A DNA stretch of 64,000 nt from Planctomycetota bacterium. GTDB taxonomy: Bacteria > Planctomycetota > Planctomycetia > Planctomycetales > Planctomycetaceae. Under the pieces are notes generated by a model. The model did not search any database and was not told the origin of the DNA. It was given only the letters and a program-made list of their open reading frames with translations. The position numbers were made by a program, and so were the translations under genes. Below, in pieces: positions 16,947-26,357 of this stretch (position 1 is its first letter; the number at the start of each line of letters is the position of its first letter). The DNA lies in assembly GCA_018242525.1 (NCBI GenBank), contig JAFEBS010000001.1, forward strand, positions 130,339 through 194,338. The letters run 5' to 3'.

Positions 16947-17303
16947 ATGGAAACCACGGGGCCAGACATCGCGCAGCAATTACCGCTGACGGACACTGCA
17001 ACCCAGCTTCGGCAGGGATTGCCAGTCGTTTCTCAGTTGGTTCTGCCGGTTTCGGTCCGATCGGGCTGTCTGCAGATGACGGTGAACGATTTGTGCAGAC
17101 TGGCTCCGGGGACGGTGCTGTCACTCGATCTGCCGTGTGACAGCCCACAGCATCTGGTGGCCAACGGCCGGGCCCTGGCGGCGGGTGAACTGGTGCGCCA
17201 TGACGGGCGGTTGGGATTTCGCCTGGGGCGTCTGTCGGATGGCGTTGTTCTCTCCCGACCCCATGCCAACTGCAATTCTTCTCAACGCAAAGTATCATCT
17301 TGA
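16947..17303 (+). CDS. fliN: FliN-like flagellar motor switch protein (SpoA domain)
   Basis: From ATG 16947 the protein has 118 residues. Its C-terminal 75 residues match the SpoA/FliN fold: LPVSVRSGCLQMTVNDLCRL, then LAPGTVLSLDLP and LVANGRALAAGELVRHDGRLGFRL, equivalent to the L-x-V-NG-x-x-A-x-GEVV-x-x-D signature of FliN. FliN forms the lower C-ring of the flagellar switch and helps bind CheY-P or the export ATPase complex. The frame extends upstream to 16653, but that would overlap the preceding gene by about 95 bases with no supporting motif. No other flagellar gene is adjacent; the only other one in the window is fliG at 49199-50260 on the opposite strand. Confidence 0.75.
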   Translation: METTGPDIAQQLPLTDTATQLRQGLPVVSQLVLPVSVRSGCLQMTVNDLCRLAPGTVLSLDLPCDSPQHLVANGRALAAGELVRHDGRLGFRLGRLSDGVVLSRPHANCNSSQRKVSS

Positions 17304-17444
17304 CGCCGGGATTTGCGCGTACGAGGAAAAGCTGAGTCGCGTCTCAGCGCTCGAGGACGAGATGCGACAGTCTCTAGAAAAAGCCTCGTCGGCTGGTGAC
17401 AATGCCGCGACTTGTTTGTCCGAAGCTTCGGAAACTTCGCCAGC

Positions 17445-20400
17445 ATGGACCTTTCTCTCGAACAATTCCAGAAAGCGCTAGATGACAGCGGGCTCCTTGC
17501 TGGCGATGTCGGTCTGCGCATTTTGTCTTCGCAGGTCACTTGCGGGGACGCGCGCCAGCTGGCTCAGGAACTCGTCAATCAGCAGCAGTTGACCCCGTTC
17601 CAGGTCGAGCAGATCTTCGCCGGCCATGGGAAGACGTTGGTCCTGGGCAACTATGTCGTTCTGGACAAGGTCGGTCAGGGGGGCATGGGGATGGTGCTCA
17701 AGGCCGAGCACAGACGGATGAAGCGGTTGGTGGCGATCAAGATGATGTCGCCATCTGCCGTCAAGACGCCCGATACTTTGAAGCGGTTTCACCGCGAGGT
17801 CGAAGCGGCCGCGAAGCTGCGGCATCCGAACATTGTTGCCGCGGATGACGCCGACGAATCCAACGGGACGCACTTTCTGGTGATGGAGTACGTCGAAGGG
17901 AGCGACTTGTCAGCACTGGTCAAGAAACAGGGACCACTCTCCATCAGGAACGCCGTGACCTGCCTCATTCAGGCGGCGCGCGGCCTGGAATTTGCACACG
18001 AGCAGGGAATTGTCCATCGAGACATCAAACCGGCCAATTTGCTGATCGACGCGAAGGGAACGGTGAAGATACTCGACATGGGCCTGGCCCGGATCGATGG
18101 GTCGATCGGAGGCAACTCGGCCGGAGCCGATTTGACAAGCACCGGGGCGATCATGGGGACCGTGGATTACATGTCCCCCGAACAGGCAATGGATACCAGG
18201 CGCGCCGACGCGCGCAGCGACATTTATTCACTCGGGTGTACCCTGTACTACCTGTTGACGGGGAAGTGCCTGTACGACGCGGACACGACGATGAAGAAGT
18301 TGATGTCGCACCAGAACGCGCCCATTCCCCGGCTCATGGAAATCCCAGGCGATGGCTCGTCGGCGATCAACGCGGTTTTTCAAAAAATGGTCGCCAAGAA
18401 ACCGCAGGACCGGTATCAGACGATGACAGAAGTCATTGCCAGCCTGGAGGCCTGCCTGGTGATGGCCGAAGGATCTGCGACCGGCATCAAAACGGTGCTG
18501 CTGGCGGATCCCAATCCGTCGTCGGGAACCGTTTCGGCAACGAGCATCGCTACGGCACGAGCGACTGGAGTGACCAACACCCAAGTTCCTGCGGACGTAG
18601 CCGAGGCGGCGACGATGATTTCGGGGGAGTTGGATCGAACGACCGACTTCAATTCTGCGACAGCGATTCCCGTTTCGTCATCGCCGGGGGGAATTGTACG
18701 ACCCGGACGGAACGTTCTCCGCATCGCAATCGGTGTCGGAATCATTGCTGTTGCGATCCTGGCGGCGGTCATCGTTCGGCCCTCTGTCAAGAACTTGCCG
18801 CCAACTGGAACATCCAATCACAACGGGACAGGATTCGCGGAAAAGGAACCTGTATCGACTGGGCAGGGTTCGCCGGTCGGTGCTTCCGATCCAGCAATTG
18901 TGCACGTCGATTCCGCGCAGGAACCGGCCAACGACCAGCCGATGCCTCCACCTGCCGCGAAGGCCCCATTCAACGCCGAGATGGCTTTGGCGCATCAGCA
19001 GGCATGGGCCAGGCATCTCGGGACGACGGTCCAGACGACGAACTGCCTTGGCCTTAAACTCATCCTCATCCCCCCCGGTGAGTTCCTGATGGGAAGCACC
19101 AAAGACGAGATTGCGGCGGAACTGAAGGGCCTGGAAGCGGCCAGGGTGCCCGCCTCTGCGTTTGAGTGGCCGCGAGTCGCCGAAGAAGGACCTCAGCATC
19201 CGGTCCGCGTGACCCGACCGTTCTCGATGGGCGCTACAGAGATTACTGTCGGGCAGTTTCGGCAGTTCGTGGATGCGACGAAATACTGGACTCAGGGAGA
19301 ACGATTTGGTGCCGGGAACTCGAATTCCTGGAAGCCAGCCCAGGGAGTGAAGCCCGAAGACGTGAAGATCAACTGGCGTACTCCCGGATATCCCACCACC
19401 GACCAGCATCCGGTGACACAGGTCACCTGGGAAGATGCCATTGTGTTCTGCAATTGGCTGAGTGCCGAAGAGGACCTTGACGCGTGTTATGAAGGAGGCA
19501 ACCCCGATTGGACGTTTCAACCGACCGCCAATGGCTATCGACTTCCCACGGAAGCCGAATGGGAATACGCCTGCCGCGCGGGAACCACAACCAGGTTTTC
19601 GTTCGGTGACGATGATGCGCAAATCAACGACCATGACTGGACCGCAGATTCCCGGTCAGGCCGTCCGCAACCTGTCGCCACCAAACGCCCGAATCCATTC
19701 GGCCTCTACGGCATGCACGGCAATGTGCGTGAGTGGTGTTACGATTGGTACTCGTCCGAATATTATGCCGAGTCTTCGCCCACCGATCCGATCGGTCCGG
19801 AGTCTGGAACAGACCGCGTCATGCGAGGCGGGTGCTGGAGTCACATTCGCGTGGATGCACGGTCGCCATTCCGTTACGACATCAACCCTTTCTCAAGAGA
19901 CGTTCAAGGCGGCTTTCGGGTTGTTCGCTCGCCAGCGCCCGCGCCGACGGCAACGGATGTCCTGATCTCGCGAGACTACGAATGGTCGACACCCGAAAAC
20001 CTCGGGCCTGCCGTCAACAGCAGCCATGCTGACACGAATCCATTCCTCAGCGCGGACGGACTCACTCTGCTGGTCGCCTCGAATCGCCCCCTGGGACAAA
20101 GTGGCTTCGATCTTTGGGAATGTCGGCGGTCGTCGGTGGAAGAGAAATTTCAGCCCGCCGGGAATATGCCGCGTGTAGTGAATTCGTTCGCCAATGAACT
20201 CTCTCCTTGCCTCAGTGCGGATGGACTGCAACTGGCATTTGCCTCCGATCGGCCCGGTTCCGTCGGAGATCTTGACCTCTACATGTGCAGCCGTTCCGAT
20301 CTTCAGTCCAAATGGAGTTCTGCGAAGAGTCTGCCACACGCGATCAATTCTGCTGCCCGAGAAGAAGACCCCGTGTTTTCCCCGGATGGACTGGTTTTGT

Positions 20401-20804
20401 ACTTCACGTCGACGCGCCCCGATGGACGGGGCGCATCCGACATCTGGTACAGTCGGCGTGAATCGGTCACCGCATCTTTTGGCGAACCTGAGAATCTCGG
20501 GACGCTCGTGAACTCGTCCGATCACGAATTCCATTTCACACCGACCTCCGACGGGCGTGCGGCGATTGTCTGTCGCGGCCCAAGAGACAATGCGTCGGTC
20601 TGGCTGGCGAGACGAACAGGTCGCGAGGGGGCATTCACAAGGTTGCAGCCCTTCAACTTGACCCGCAGTGAAAATGTGAGTGCGCTGGCCATTTCGAGCG
20701 ATGGCTATTCACTTTATTTCCAGTCGAAGAAAAGCGGTGGCCAGGGTGGTGACGACGTGTGGGTTGTGCATCGTGTGCCAAAGGGAACAGGTACTCAGCA
20801 GTGA
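17445..20804 (+). CDS. Ser/Thr protein kinase fused to a formylglycine-generating-enzyme-like domain and PD40 repeats
   Basis: A 1119-residue single-pass membrane protein. Residues 70-335 are a Hanks-type kinase with a GQGGMG loop near 77, catalytic Lys99 in VAIK, HRD-type D193 ([11 protein letters not shown]) and D211-MG instead of DFG. One membrane helix lies near 425-445. Residues about 520-825 form an FGE-sulfatase-like domain ([55 protein letters not shown]). The remaining 290 residues are WD40-like PD40 repeats with recurring LSADGL and ASNRP/ASDRP/TSTRP motifs. Probably the kinase is cytoplasmic and the rest extracytoplasmic, making it a transmembrane sensor; the signal is unknown. ATG 17445 was preferred over TTG 17412, which has no better support. 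Confidence 0.93.
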   Translation: MDLSLEQFQKALDDSGLLAGDVGLRILSSQVTCGDARQLAQELVNQQQLTPFQVEQIFAGHGKTLVLGNYVVLDKVGQGGMGMVLKAEHRRMKRLVAIKMMSPSAVKTPDTLKRFHREVEAAAKLRHPNIVAADDADESNGTHFLVMEYVEGSDLSALVKKQGPLSIRNAVTCLIQAARGLEFAHEQGIVHRDIKPANLLIDAKGTVKILDMGLARIDGSIGGNSAGADLTSTGAIMGTVDYMSPEQAMDTRRADARSDIYSLGCTLYYLLTGKCLYDADTTMKKLMSHQNAPIPRLMEIPGDGSSAINAVFQKMVAKKPQDRYQTMTEVIASLEACLVMAEGSATGIKTVLLADPNPSSGTVSATSIATARATGVTNTQVPADVAEAATMISGELDRTTDFNSATAIPVSSSPGGIVRPGRNVLRIAIGVGIIAVAILAAVIVRPSVKNLPPTGTSNHNGTGFAEKEPVSTGQGSPVGASDPAIVHVDSAQEPANDQPMPPPAAKAPFNAEMALAHQQAWARHLGTTVQTTNCLGLKLILIPPGEFLMGSTKDEIAAELKGLEAARVPASAFEWPRVAEEGPQHPVRVTRPFSMGATEITVGQFRQFVDATKYWTQGERFGAGNSNSWKPAQGVKPEDVKINWRTPGYPTTDQHPVTQVTWEDAIVFCNWLSAEEDLDACYEGGNPDWTFQPTANGYRLPTEAEWEYACRAGTTTRFSFGDDDAQINDHDWTADSRSGRPQPVATKRPNPFGLYGMHGNVREWCYDWYSSEYYAESSPTDPIGPESGTDRVMRGGCWSHIRVDARSPFRYDINPFSRDVQGGFRVVRSPAPAPTATDVLISRDYEWSTPENLGPAVNSSHADTNPFLSADGLTLLVASNRPLGQSGFDLWECRRSSVEEKFQPAGNMPRVVNSFANELSPCLSADGLQLAFASDRPGSVGDLDLYMCSRSDLQSKWSSAKSLPHAINSAAREEDPVFSPDGLVLYFTSTRPDGRGASDIWYSRRESVTASFGEPENLGTLVNSSDHEFHFTPTSDGRAAIVCRGPRDNASVWLARRTGREGAFTRLQPFNLTRSENVSALAISSDGYSLYFQSKKSGGQGGDDVWVVHRVPKGTGTQQ

Positions 20805-20872
20805 AGCGTCGCCGTAACACGATGCTGCTGGTGGACGCATTCCCTGAAGCCGTCGACTGCCGAAAATAAGAA

Positions 20873-20904
20873 ATCCCCGAGCGACTGGTGTGTCACCCGG
20901 GGAT
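20873..20904 (-). terminator. Probable intrinsic terminator for the DUF1080 gene
   Basis: ATCCCCG (20873-20879) and CGGGGAT (20898-20904) form the outer stem, with an inner GGTG/CACC stem. Read on the minus strand, the hairpin is followed by TTCTTATTTTC. It lies about 120 bases beyond the DUF1080 stop, in a 222-bp intergenic stretch with no other recognisable feature. Confidence 0.55.
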
Positions 20905-21026
20905 CTGACGTTGAACGAAGAAACAGGCGGGACATCTACTCCGCTGAGTTGATAACCTGCGGTCGGGCGATTCAGGACGGTCAGGAGATCCTCCTGAATT
21001 TGTGGTCCCGTGCCGAGTACTCCGAA

Positions 21027-22343
21027 TCAGGGTGACTTCGCCAGCGACTTGATCTGAACGTTTCGGAACGAAACTGCGTCGCCGTGGCCGGCGAAACCGA
21101 AGAAGCCGGTCGTCCGATCCTTGCCGGGATGAGGCGAGTTGGCCATGTATTCCGTGATCTTGCTCAGGTCGGTGTCCAGGATCACATTGCCGTTGAGTTC
21201 GACCTTGATCGTGGACCCGATCACGGTCACTTCCTGGTAATTCCATTCTCCGGTGGCGCGCTGATAGCCACGGGCGGCGGCGGCCATGCCGTAGGCCGAA
21301 CCGTGATATTGACGCTTGTCGAGCTTGGCGTACCGGGGATCCTCGTTGTCCAGAACCTGCAGTTCGCACATTCCCACATACGCGGTATCACCCTGGCCCG
21401 GGTAGCGGATCGCCAAACCGTTGTTTCCACCCGGCGGCAATTTGAATTCGAGCGTGGCGATGAAGTCCGAGTATTCGTCCTTGGTATGCAGGACTCCGCC
21501 CGTGCCCGCTTTACAGCGGATGGCACCATCGACCACTTCGTAGTTCGCGACCGCTCCGGCCCAGTCACTCAGGTCCTTGCTGTTGAACAACGAGACGAAT
21601 CCTTCCTGACGACCGTGCCTGGCCAGGATTGAATTGGCTTCTTCGGTCGGGATTTCACGGAGGAAAATGTTTTTCCAGCGGATTTCGCCACCGTGCGTTT
21701 GCAACTGGATGGGACCTCGAGGAATCAGGGGTTGCGCCTTGTCGTAGAAGCTGTCGAGGATGGCGTGATCAACGACAAGTTTATCGTTCAGTGTGACCGT
21801 CGTCCGGGCGCCAATCTGGACAATGTGGAATCGATTCCACTCACCGAATGGCTTGTCTGCCAGGACCAACGGATCCTTGCCGGGCTTGCCTGCGGCGTTG
21901 TTCCACAGTCCGCCAGATCCCTTGTTCGAGCCAAGCGGGAATTTGCCTTCGTCGGTCGAATCCCAGATCTGAACCTGTGGCGTCCCTTTCAAGTAGATTC
22001 CACTGTCGGCCTTGGGAACGGTCTTGTAATCAATCCACAGTTCGTAATCACCGTAATTCTTGTCGGTCGTCAGATACAGTCCATTCCCGTCATTGACGAG
22101 ATCGGCACCATCGATACTCCAATGCTTGTGGATGTCTTCCTGGCTCTGCTCACGGGCGGCAGCCTGTTCCTCGTCCGACATCGCCTGAAATTTTCGCGGA
22201 TCCTTGGTTTCGTAACCGTGCCATCCCTTCAGGTCCTTGCCGTTAAAAAGTGCCACGAATCCAGCAGGCGGCTCATTGTCAGCACCGTGAGACACTGCTG
22301 CCAGACCCAGCACAAGCATCCCGACAAGGTAAAACTTCTTCAT
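21027..22343 (-). CDS. Secreted protein with two DUF1080 (3-keto-disaccharide hydrolase-like) domains
   Basis: From ATG 22343 (GAAGGAG eight bases upstream) the protein has 438 residues and a clear signal peptide (MKKFYLVGMLVLGLAAVSHG). Two concanavalin-like DUF1080 domains follow. The first starts at GFVALFNGKDLKGWHGYE, and the second, from about residue 235, at GFVSLFNSKDLSDWAG. Each shows the usual pattern of a W-x-x-DG or VDGAIRC strand, D-x-E/LEFKLPPGGNNGLAIR, and a W-N-x-x-x-V segment. The family includes enzymes acting on 3-keto-glycosides and many uncharacterised carbohydrate-binding proteins. Whether both copies are catalytic is not evident. The gene stands alone, divergent from the zinc-ribbon gene across a 620-bp gap holding a palindromic element. 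Confidence 0.92.
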   Translation of the reverse strand: MKKFYLVGMLVLGLAAVSHGADNEPPAGFVALFNGKDLKGWHGYETKDPRKFQAMSDEEQAAAREQSQEDIHKHWSIDGADLVNDGNGLYLTTDKNYGDYELWIDYKTVPKADSGIYLKGTPQVQIWDSTDEGKFPLGSNKGSGGLWNNAAGKPGKDPLVLADKPFGEWNRFHIVQIGARTTVTLNDKLVVDHAILDSFYDKAQPLIPRGPIQLQTHGGEIRWKNIFLREIPTEEANSILARHGRQEGFVSLFNSKDLSDWAGAVANYEVVDGAIRCKAGTGGVLHTKDEYSDFIATLEFKLPPGGNNGLAIRYPGQGDTAYVGMCELQVLDNEDPRYAKLDKRQYHGSAYGMAAAARGYQRATGEWNYQEVTVIGSTIKVELNGNVILDTDLSKITEYMANSPHPGKDRTTGFFGFAGHGDAVSFRNVQIKSLAKSP

Positions 22344-22966
22344 CAGCAAAACTCCTTCAGTCACAGGGTTGCGGAAATTGCGAACCCAGATCGCAATTCA
22401 GCCTGACGCGTGCCATCATATCGGTAATGATGAATGGGCACCAGAAACACTGTCGTTGTCCCAGGGCTCCCTCGCCTTTTTCAACGTGTGGTGCCACGGT
22501 CTGACCGTCTTAGGGTCGGCAGTGCGAGTGCTCAATCGGCATGGCCACGTCGAAGGCTCCATAACCTCCATAACCGTGGCACCCGATCCCCAATTTGAAA
22601 AAGGCGATGCGACGCCTGCGACGAGTGAAGATCGGCGAACGGAAAGTCGGTGGCCGAGCGTCAATTCACCTGTTTCGGTCAGGTCGCCTTAACAGGTGGC
22701 CGGGTCTGAAAGGGGTCTTCCGCCGCAGAAACGTCATTGCAGGCGTTACATTAGTCGTTTGCGGAATCATCGGCAGGCTCCACATTCAGTAACATCCGAA
22801 TTCCGGCGTGTAATCGGTTCCGTATCGTGTTAAATTGCAGCGAGAAACGGCTGGTTCCAGTCGATGTCATGGACGGCGTCTTGCGTTGATTCTTTGATTT
22901 TTCATGTCCACCACCCGATACGCTCCAATTCTTCACCGTTCTTGAATCTTCGGGGTTGCTTGCGTT
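22344..22966. other. Divergent intergenic region, 623 bp
   Basis: No supported gene. It separates the DUF1080 gene (minus) from the zinc-ribbon gene (plus) and holds the inverted-repeat element at 22472-22607. The part from about 22740 to 22966 is relatively AT-richer and likely carries the promoter of the plus-strand gene, but I could not identify good -35/-10 boxes. Confidence 0.5.
22472..22607. repeat. Palindromic (REP/MITE-like) element
   Basis: The outer arms TCGCCTTTTTCAA (22472-22484) and TTGAAAAAGGCGA (22595-22607) are perfect 13-base inverted repeats. The inner arms GGTGCCACGGT (22490-22500) and ACCGTGGCACC (22573-22583) are perfect 11-base inverted repeats. Together they form a long interrupted stem around a 72-base centre. 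No coding capacity is evident. The structure resembles short palindromic elements mobilised by other transposases; no matching transposase lies in the window. Confidence 0.6.
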
Positions 22967-24790
22967 ATGGCCATTCAGATCATCAACTGCCCGGCGTGCG
23001 GAACATTCCTGCTGGAAGACACTGCCGAGTGTCATGCATGCGGTCACATTCTTAATGCCAACCTCGCGGCGACCACCAAGCGCCGATCACTGCCGACTGA
23101 TCAGGCGGTCGATGAAGACATGGATGTCTGTTCGACGTGCGGCGAGTCGTGCCGCAAGGGATTGGTCCGTTGCTGGAATTGCGGCTCATTTACCCGTCCC
23201 GAAATCGAAGCGGCCTATCGTCAACGAACGGCGTCCGAAACCGTGGACCGGGATTTCGATCTTCCGGAACTGGATTCGTCCTCAGTCACGGAAGTGGACT
23301 CGATGTCCCGGAGACTGGCGACTCCGGAAAACCTGCTGGATGCGCCCCCCACGGCGCGCGAGGAAAATGATGGATCGGACGACTTCGAATTGTCGGACGA
23401 CATTCAAATGTCCGAGGCCGATGATTCCGAGTTTGATCTGGCGGATGAAATCCAGTTGCGGACCGAAGGGTCTGAAACCGCCGATGCCGCACCTGTCTAT
23501 TCATTGCAGGCCCCGGCGGATCCGCCGCCGGTCCGAGTCTCGATTCCCACGCCCCGGGAAGAAATGGAGACGATTCCGCTGCTGCCTTCCGCTTCGAATG
23601 AACCCGTCGGGTCGGCGGACGCCCCCATTCCGATTTCGCCGTTGGGAGAATCCGCGCCGCCCGAGGCTGCTGCCAGCAAAGAGGCGCTGTCGCCAGAAGA
23701 TGAATTGTTGAAGATCGCCGCGGCTGAGGAAGCCGAGATCTCGAAAATCCGCAAGGGTCAGCGTTCCAAGGACAGCTTTGTGGTGTACTGTCCGCAGGGA
23801 CACCGGATCCGGGTCCGTGACAAGTTTCGCGGGAAGACGGGGAAGTGTCCCAGATGCGCTGCCGTTTTTATCGTTCCTCAGAAGCCCAGCCCGCAGCCGA
23901 AAAAGAAGACCGATGTTGAAATTGCGACCGTTGGTGGCGAGGCGGGTGGAGTTTCCGGGCGCTATGCGCGCTGGCTGAGCGACGTGCATCTGCACAATGT
24001 GCTTCCCGAAAAACTAAAGCTTAAGGCAGACAGCCTGTTGAATGAATTCCAGCAGGTGGATGTCGGTTTCAGTGCCAATGAACTCTTCGTCGTCACGCTG
24101 GTGGCGGCGGGCGGGCTCTTCGGCGGTGCAGCGAAGAAGAAGCCGGCCGCGCGTGCGGCCATGCTGGAATACTTTGCGAACGCGGATGCCAAACCCGATG
24201 GAGCAGTTGCCGTCGCGAAGCGAGTGATTCCCAAGGAGGCTTACTCGCAGATTGTCCTGGCGCAACCGGTTCCCGCCGGGACAGAGTCACTGTTTGGTAA
24301 CATCCCCATCTTTGGAACGGGACGAATCGCCGTCCGCCTGCCGCGGCAGCCAGAGGACAAGGCGACTCAGTATCTGTCCTTTTCGCTGTCAGAGTTTCGG
24401 GCGTTTTCGCTGGCCCTGCAGTCCATTTGCGGGATTGAAGCGTTCGGGGCCAACACCGAAATCCCCATGACCGAACAGTACGAAACATTCAGGTGTCATT
24501 ACAACGAAACACCTGTCCGATCGCTGCAGCAACTGGAGTATTACCAGAAGGATGCCAATCTGAAGCTGGAAGTCAGCGGCTGGAAATGTGGCACCTGCGG
24601 TCTGATTGTCGGCGAAGAGGGGCGCAAGCGGGAAAAGATCGGCGGTCTCAATGGCAAGGGGATTGCGAAAGCGAAGTGCCCCAAGTGCAGCCAGAAATTT
24701 GGCAGCAACCCGATGTATGCGATTCCCGAAGCGGCACCGGTCGTCGCGACGGCGCCGGAATCGACCCCTGCCCCCGCACCCGAGTCATGA
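22967..24790 (+). CDS. Multi-zinc-ribbon protein of unknown function
   Basis: A 607-residue protein starting at ATG 22967. It carries several cysteine knuckles: CPAC and CHAC within the first 30 residues; CSTCGESC and CWNC at about 50-70; a CPQGH...GKCPRCAAVF ribbon near residues 273-303, the MJ0042-like type frequent in planctomycetes; and C-terminal CGTC and CPKC pairs near 545-585. Between the first and third knuckles is a long acidic, probably disordered stretch rich in Asp, Glu, Ser and Pro. A globular part without cysteines spans about 320-540. No enzyme motif or signal peptide is seen, so it is likely cytoplasmic with a scaffolding or nucleic-acid-binding role (inference). It ends 12 bases from the convergent CCFG-motif gene. 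Confidence 0.85.
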   Translation: MAIQIINCPACGTFLLEDTAECHACGHILNANLAATTKRRSLPTDQAVDEDMDVCSTCGESCRKGLVRCWNCGSFTRPEIEAAYRQRTASETVDRDFDLPELDSSSVTEVDSMSRRLATPENLLDAPPTAREENDGSDDFELSDDIQMSEADDSEFDLADEIQLRTEGSETADAAPVYSLQAPADPPPVRVSIPTPREEMETIPLLPSASNEPVGSADAPIPISPLGESAPPEAAASKEALSPEDELLKIAAAEEAEISKIRKGQRSKDSFVVYCPQGHRIRVRDKFRGKTGKCPRCAAVFIVPQKPSPQPKKKTDVEIATVGGEAGGVSGRYARWLSDVHLHNVLPEKLKLKADSLLNEFQQVDVGFSANELFVVTLVAAGGLFGGAAKKKPAARAAMLEYFANADAKPDGAVAVAKRVIPKEAYSQIVLAQPVPAGTESLFGNIPIFGTGRIAVRLPRQPEDKATQYLSFSLSEFRAFSLALQSICGIEAFGANTEIPMTEQYETFRCHYNETPVRSLQQLEYYQKDANLKLEVSGWKCGTCGLIVGEEGRKREKIGGLNGKGIAKAKCPKCSQKFGSNPMYAIPEAAPVVATAPESTPAPAPES

Positions 24791-24802
24791 TCTGACGGTG
24801 GA

Positions 24803-25624
24803 CTATCGGTCGACGATTTGGGCGTCTTCGATGTAGTACAACCCCAGATGCTTGCCCCCTTCGGACTCCAGATTGATTCTGAATCGACCAATCACATCGA
24901 ACGCCCGTGTTGGGGGAATGTAATCGGTCGTCTTGCCCGCATGCATGTCGACCTGGACCAGATCGTAGATCTTCGGGTCACGGCCGAAGCAGCAGATCTG
25001 GTTATCGCGAGCCAGCACAAACCGCTCGATCCCTTCGGCCTCGAATGTCGGATACATGAAGCCGCGAAGTCTGATTCGCTGACCATCCAGGCCCTTCAGC
25101 CAGGCTGGCATCAGTTCGACGGCGTTCTCGGTGACTGGTTCCATGTTCAGGACCTTCAGCAGGTCCAGATCATCGTACGAGACTCGCCAGCCCTTTGAGG
25201 CCGGATCGCGGCTAAAAGACTTGTCGGGGATCAACAACTGGACAGTCCGGGGCGCTTCCTCCTTGGGCTCAGCGGTCGCGGAGACCGGTTGAATCGCCGT
25301 TTCAGCAGGAGCTGTTTTCAGCAAGGCTGACACCTTGGAACCATCGATGACGTTCACCGGCACCAGTGCCGAGACCGGCAGAATCTCGTCACTGGGTTCC
25401 TGCGCCGCGGCGACAGGTTGGTGGGATACCTGAGTCTCCTGGGGGATGTTCAGCGGGCCTGCGGGCTGTTCGATGACCTCGGCAGCGACGGTTGATGGGG
25501 CATCCTGACTCGCCTTTTGCACCGGGCGATAGCCGCTGAGGTCCGAGCCCCCACACCCCGACAAGACCAATCCCAAGATGGCCACGAAAATGAATTGTGC
25601 CGGGGGAATCGTCCGTGTTCGCAT
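24803..25624 (-). CDS. Lipoprotein with C-terminal CCFG-motif domain (DUF3299-like, tentative)
   Basis: From ATG 25624 (GAGG upstream) the protein has 273 residues. A signal peptide ends in the lipobox LVLSGC. After a Pro/Ala/Glu-rich linker of about 120 residues, the C-terminal domain reads IRLRGFMYPTFEAEGIERFV, then ICCFGRDPKIYDLVQVDM and FDVIGRFRI. The GxMxP and CCFGxxP motifs are shared with the gene immediately upstream at 25644-26357, so the two are paralogues in this domain. The pattern resembles the DUF3299 family, but I assign that only tentatively. The paired cysteines suggest metal or redox chemistry on the periplasmic side, which is inference. Only 19 bases separate it from its upstream partner, indicating an operon. 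Confidence 0.8.
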   Translation of the reverse strand: MRTRTIPPAQFIFVAILGLVLSGCGGSDLSGYRPVQKASQDAPSTVAAEVIEQPAGPLNIPQETQVSHQPVAAAQEPSDEILPVSALVPVNVIDGSKVSALLKTAPAETAIQPVSATAEPKEEAPRTVQLLIPDKSFSRDPASKGWRVSYDDLDLLKVLNMEPVTENAVELMPAWLKGLDGQRIRLRGFMYPTFEAEGIERFVLARDNQICCFGRDPKIYDLVQVDMHAGKTTDYIPPTRAFDVIGRFRINLESEGGKHLGLYYIEDAQIVDR

Positions 25625-25643
25625 CACAGCCTCACGTTCATGA

Positions 25644-26357
25644 TCAATATGCGGTCTTGGCCGTTCCAAAGTGGTCACACTCCATGACGTAGACCGGCTT
25701 CAAACCAGTGGTGTCGACCGTTGGTTCCGCTCGAAACACGCCGGCACAAGCCACCAATCCCGTCCGGAACCGAACTCCCCGGCCAGTCGTCATTCGCACT
25801 TGTATCATATCGGTTATTTTGGGTTGTCCCCCAAAACAACAGGCACCGCTGTCACGGCACAGTACAAACGAGGTGATCCCATCCATGGATTCCGTAGGAT
25901 ACATGTATCCTTTCACCATGATTTTCTGGTTGACCAGTTTTTCGACATCGGGATGGATTCCCATCATCCCACCCTGATTTGTAAATCCTTTGTTCGAGAT
26001 GTCCGCAGTAAAACTGACACGAGAAAAGCCTGGCGGCACTTCGGTCGCGAAGCTATAGACATGCATCAGTGCAAACGCGACCGCGAGCAGGATCTGCGAA
26101 CCCGAACTGGCCAGTGCCATCCATGATCCGCTGAGATTCCCATTGGATTGACGGATCTGACGCAGGGCCAGAAATCCAATCGACGCCCCAAGTACAGGTA
26201 TAAAAAGCAGTTCCGGCATCATCGCAGCCGTAAACGACAAGAACACGAATCCCATGCTGATCGGGACCAGAATCGGGATCGGCCGGTAGACGAATTCCTG
26301 TCCTTCGAAATTCTGATCTGCCAGCGAGTTCAAGTGTTTGCTTTCCACGACGGACAT
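25644..26357 (-). CDS. Membrane protein with CCFG-motif domain (DUF3299-like, tentative)
   Basis: A 237-residue protein from ATG 26357. Two or three N-terminal membrane segments (VPISMGFVFLSFTAAMMPEL, LFIPVLGASIGFLAL, SQILLAVAFALMHVYSF), in a layout like DUF4190 proteins, precede an extracytoplasmic domain. That domain repeats the motifs of its downstream neighbour: MVKGYMYPTESMDGITSFV, then ACCFGGQPKITDMIQVRM and an AGVFRAEP strand. The two genes thus encode one membrane-embedded and one lipid-anchored form of the same domain. They are probably co-transcribed, perhaps forming a heterodimer at the outer face of the inner membrane (inference). The gene is divergent from the secretin gene across a 562-bp region. 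Confidence 0.8.
   Translation of the reverse strand: MSVVESKHLNSLADQNFEGQEFVYRPIPILVPISMGFVFLSFTAAMMPELLFIPVLGASIGFLALRQIRQSNGNLSGSWMALASSGSQILLAVAFALMHVYSFATEVPPGFSRVSFTADISNKGFTNQGGMMGIHPDVEKLVNQKIMVKGYMYPTESMDGITSFVLCRDSGACCFGGQPKITDMIQVRMTTGRGVRFRTGLVACAGVFRAEPTVDTTGLKPVYVMECDHFGTAKTAY

Noticed and set aside
21693..22406. 237-residue plus-strand open frame over the start of the DUF1080 gene
   Set aside because: The minus strand has a good ribosome binding site, signal peptide and DUF1080 motifs; the plus-strand product is featureless.
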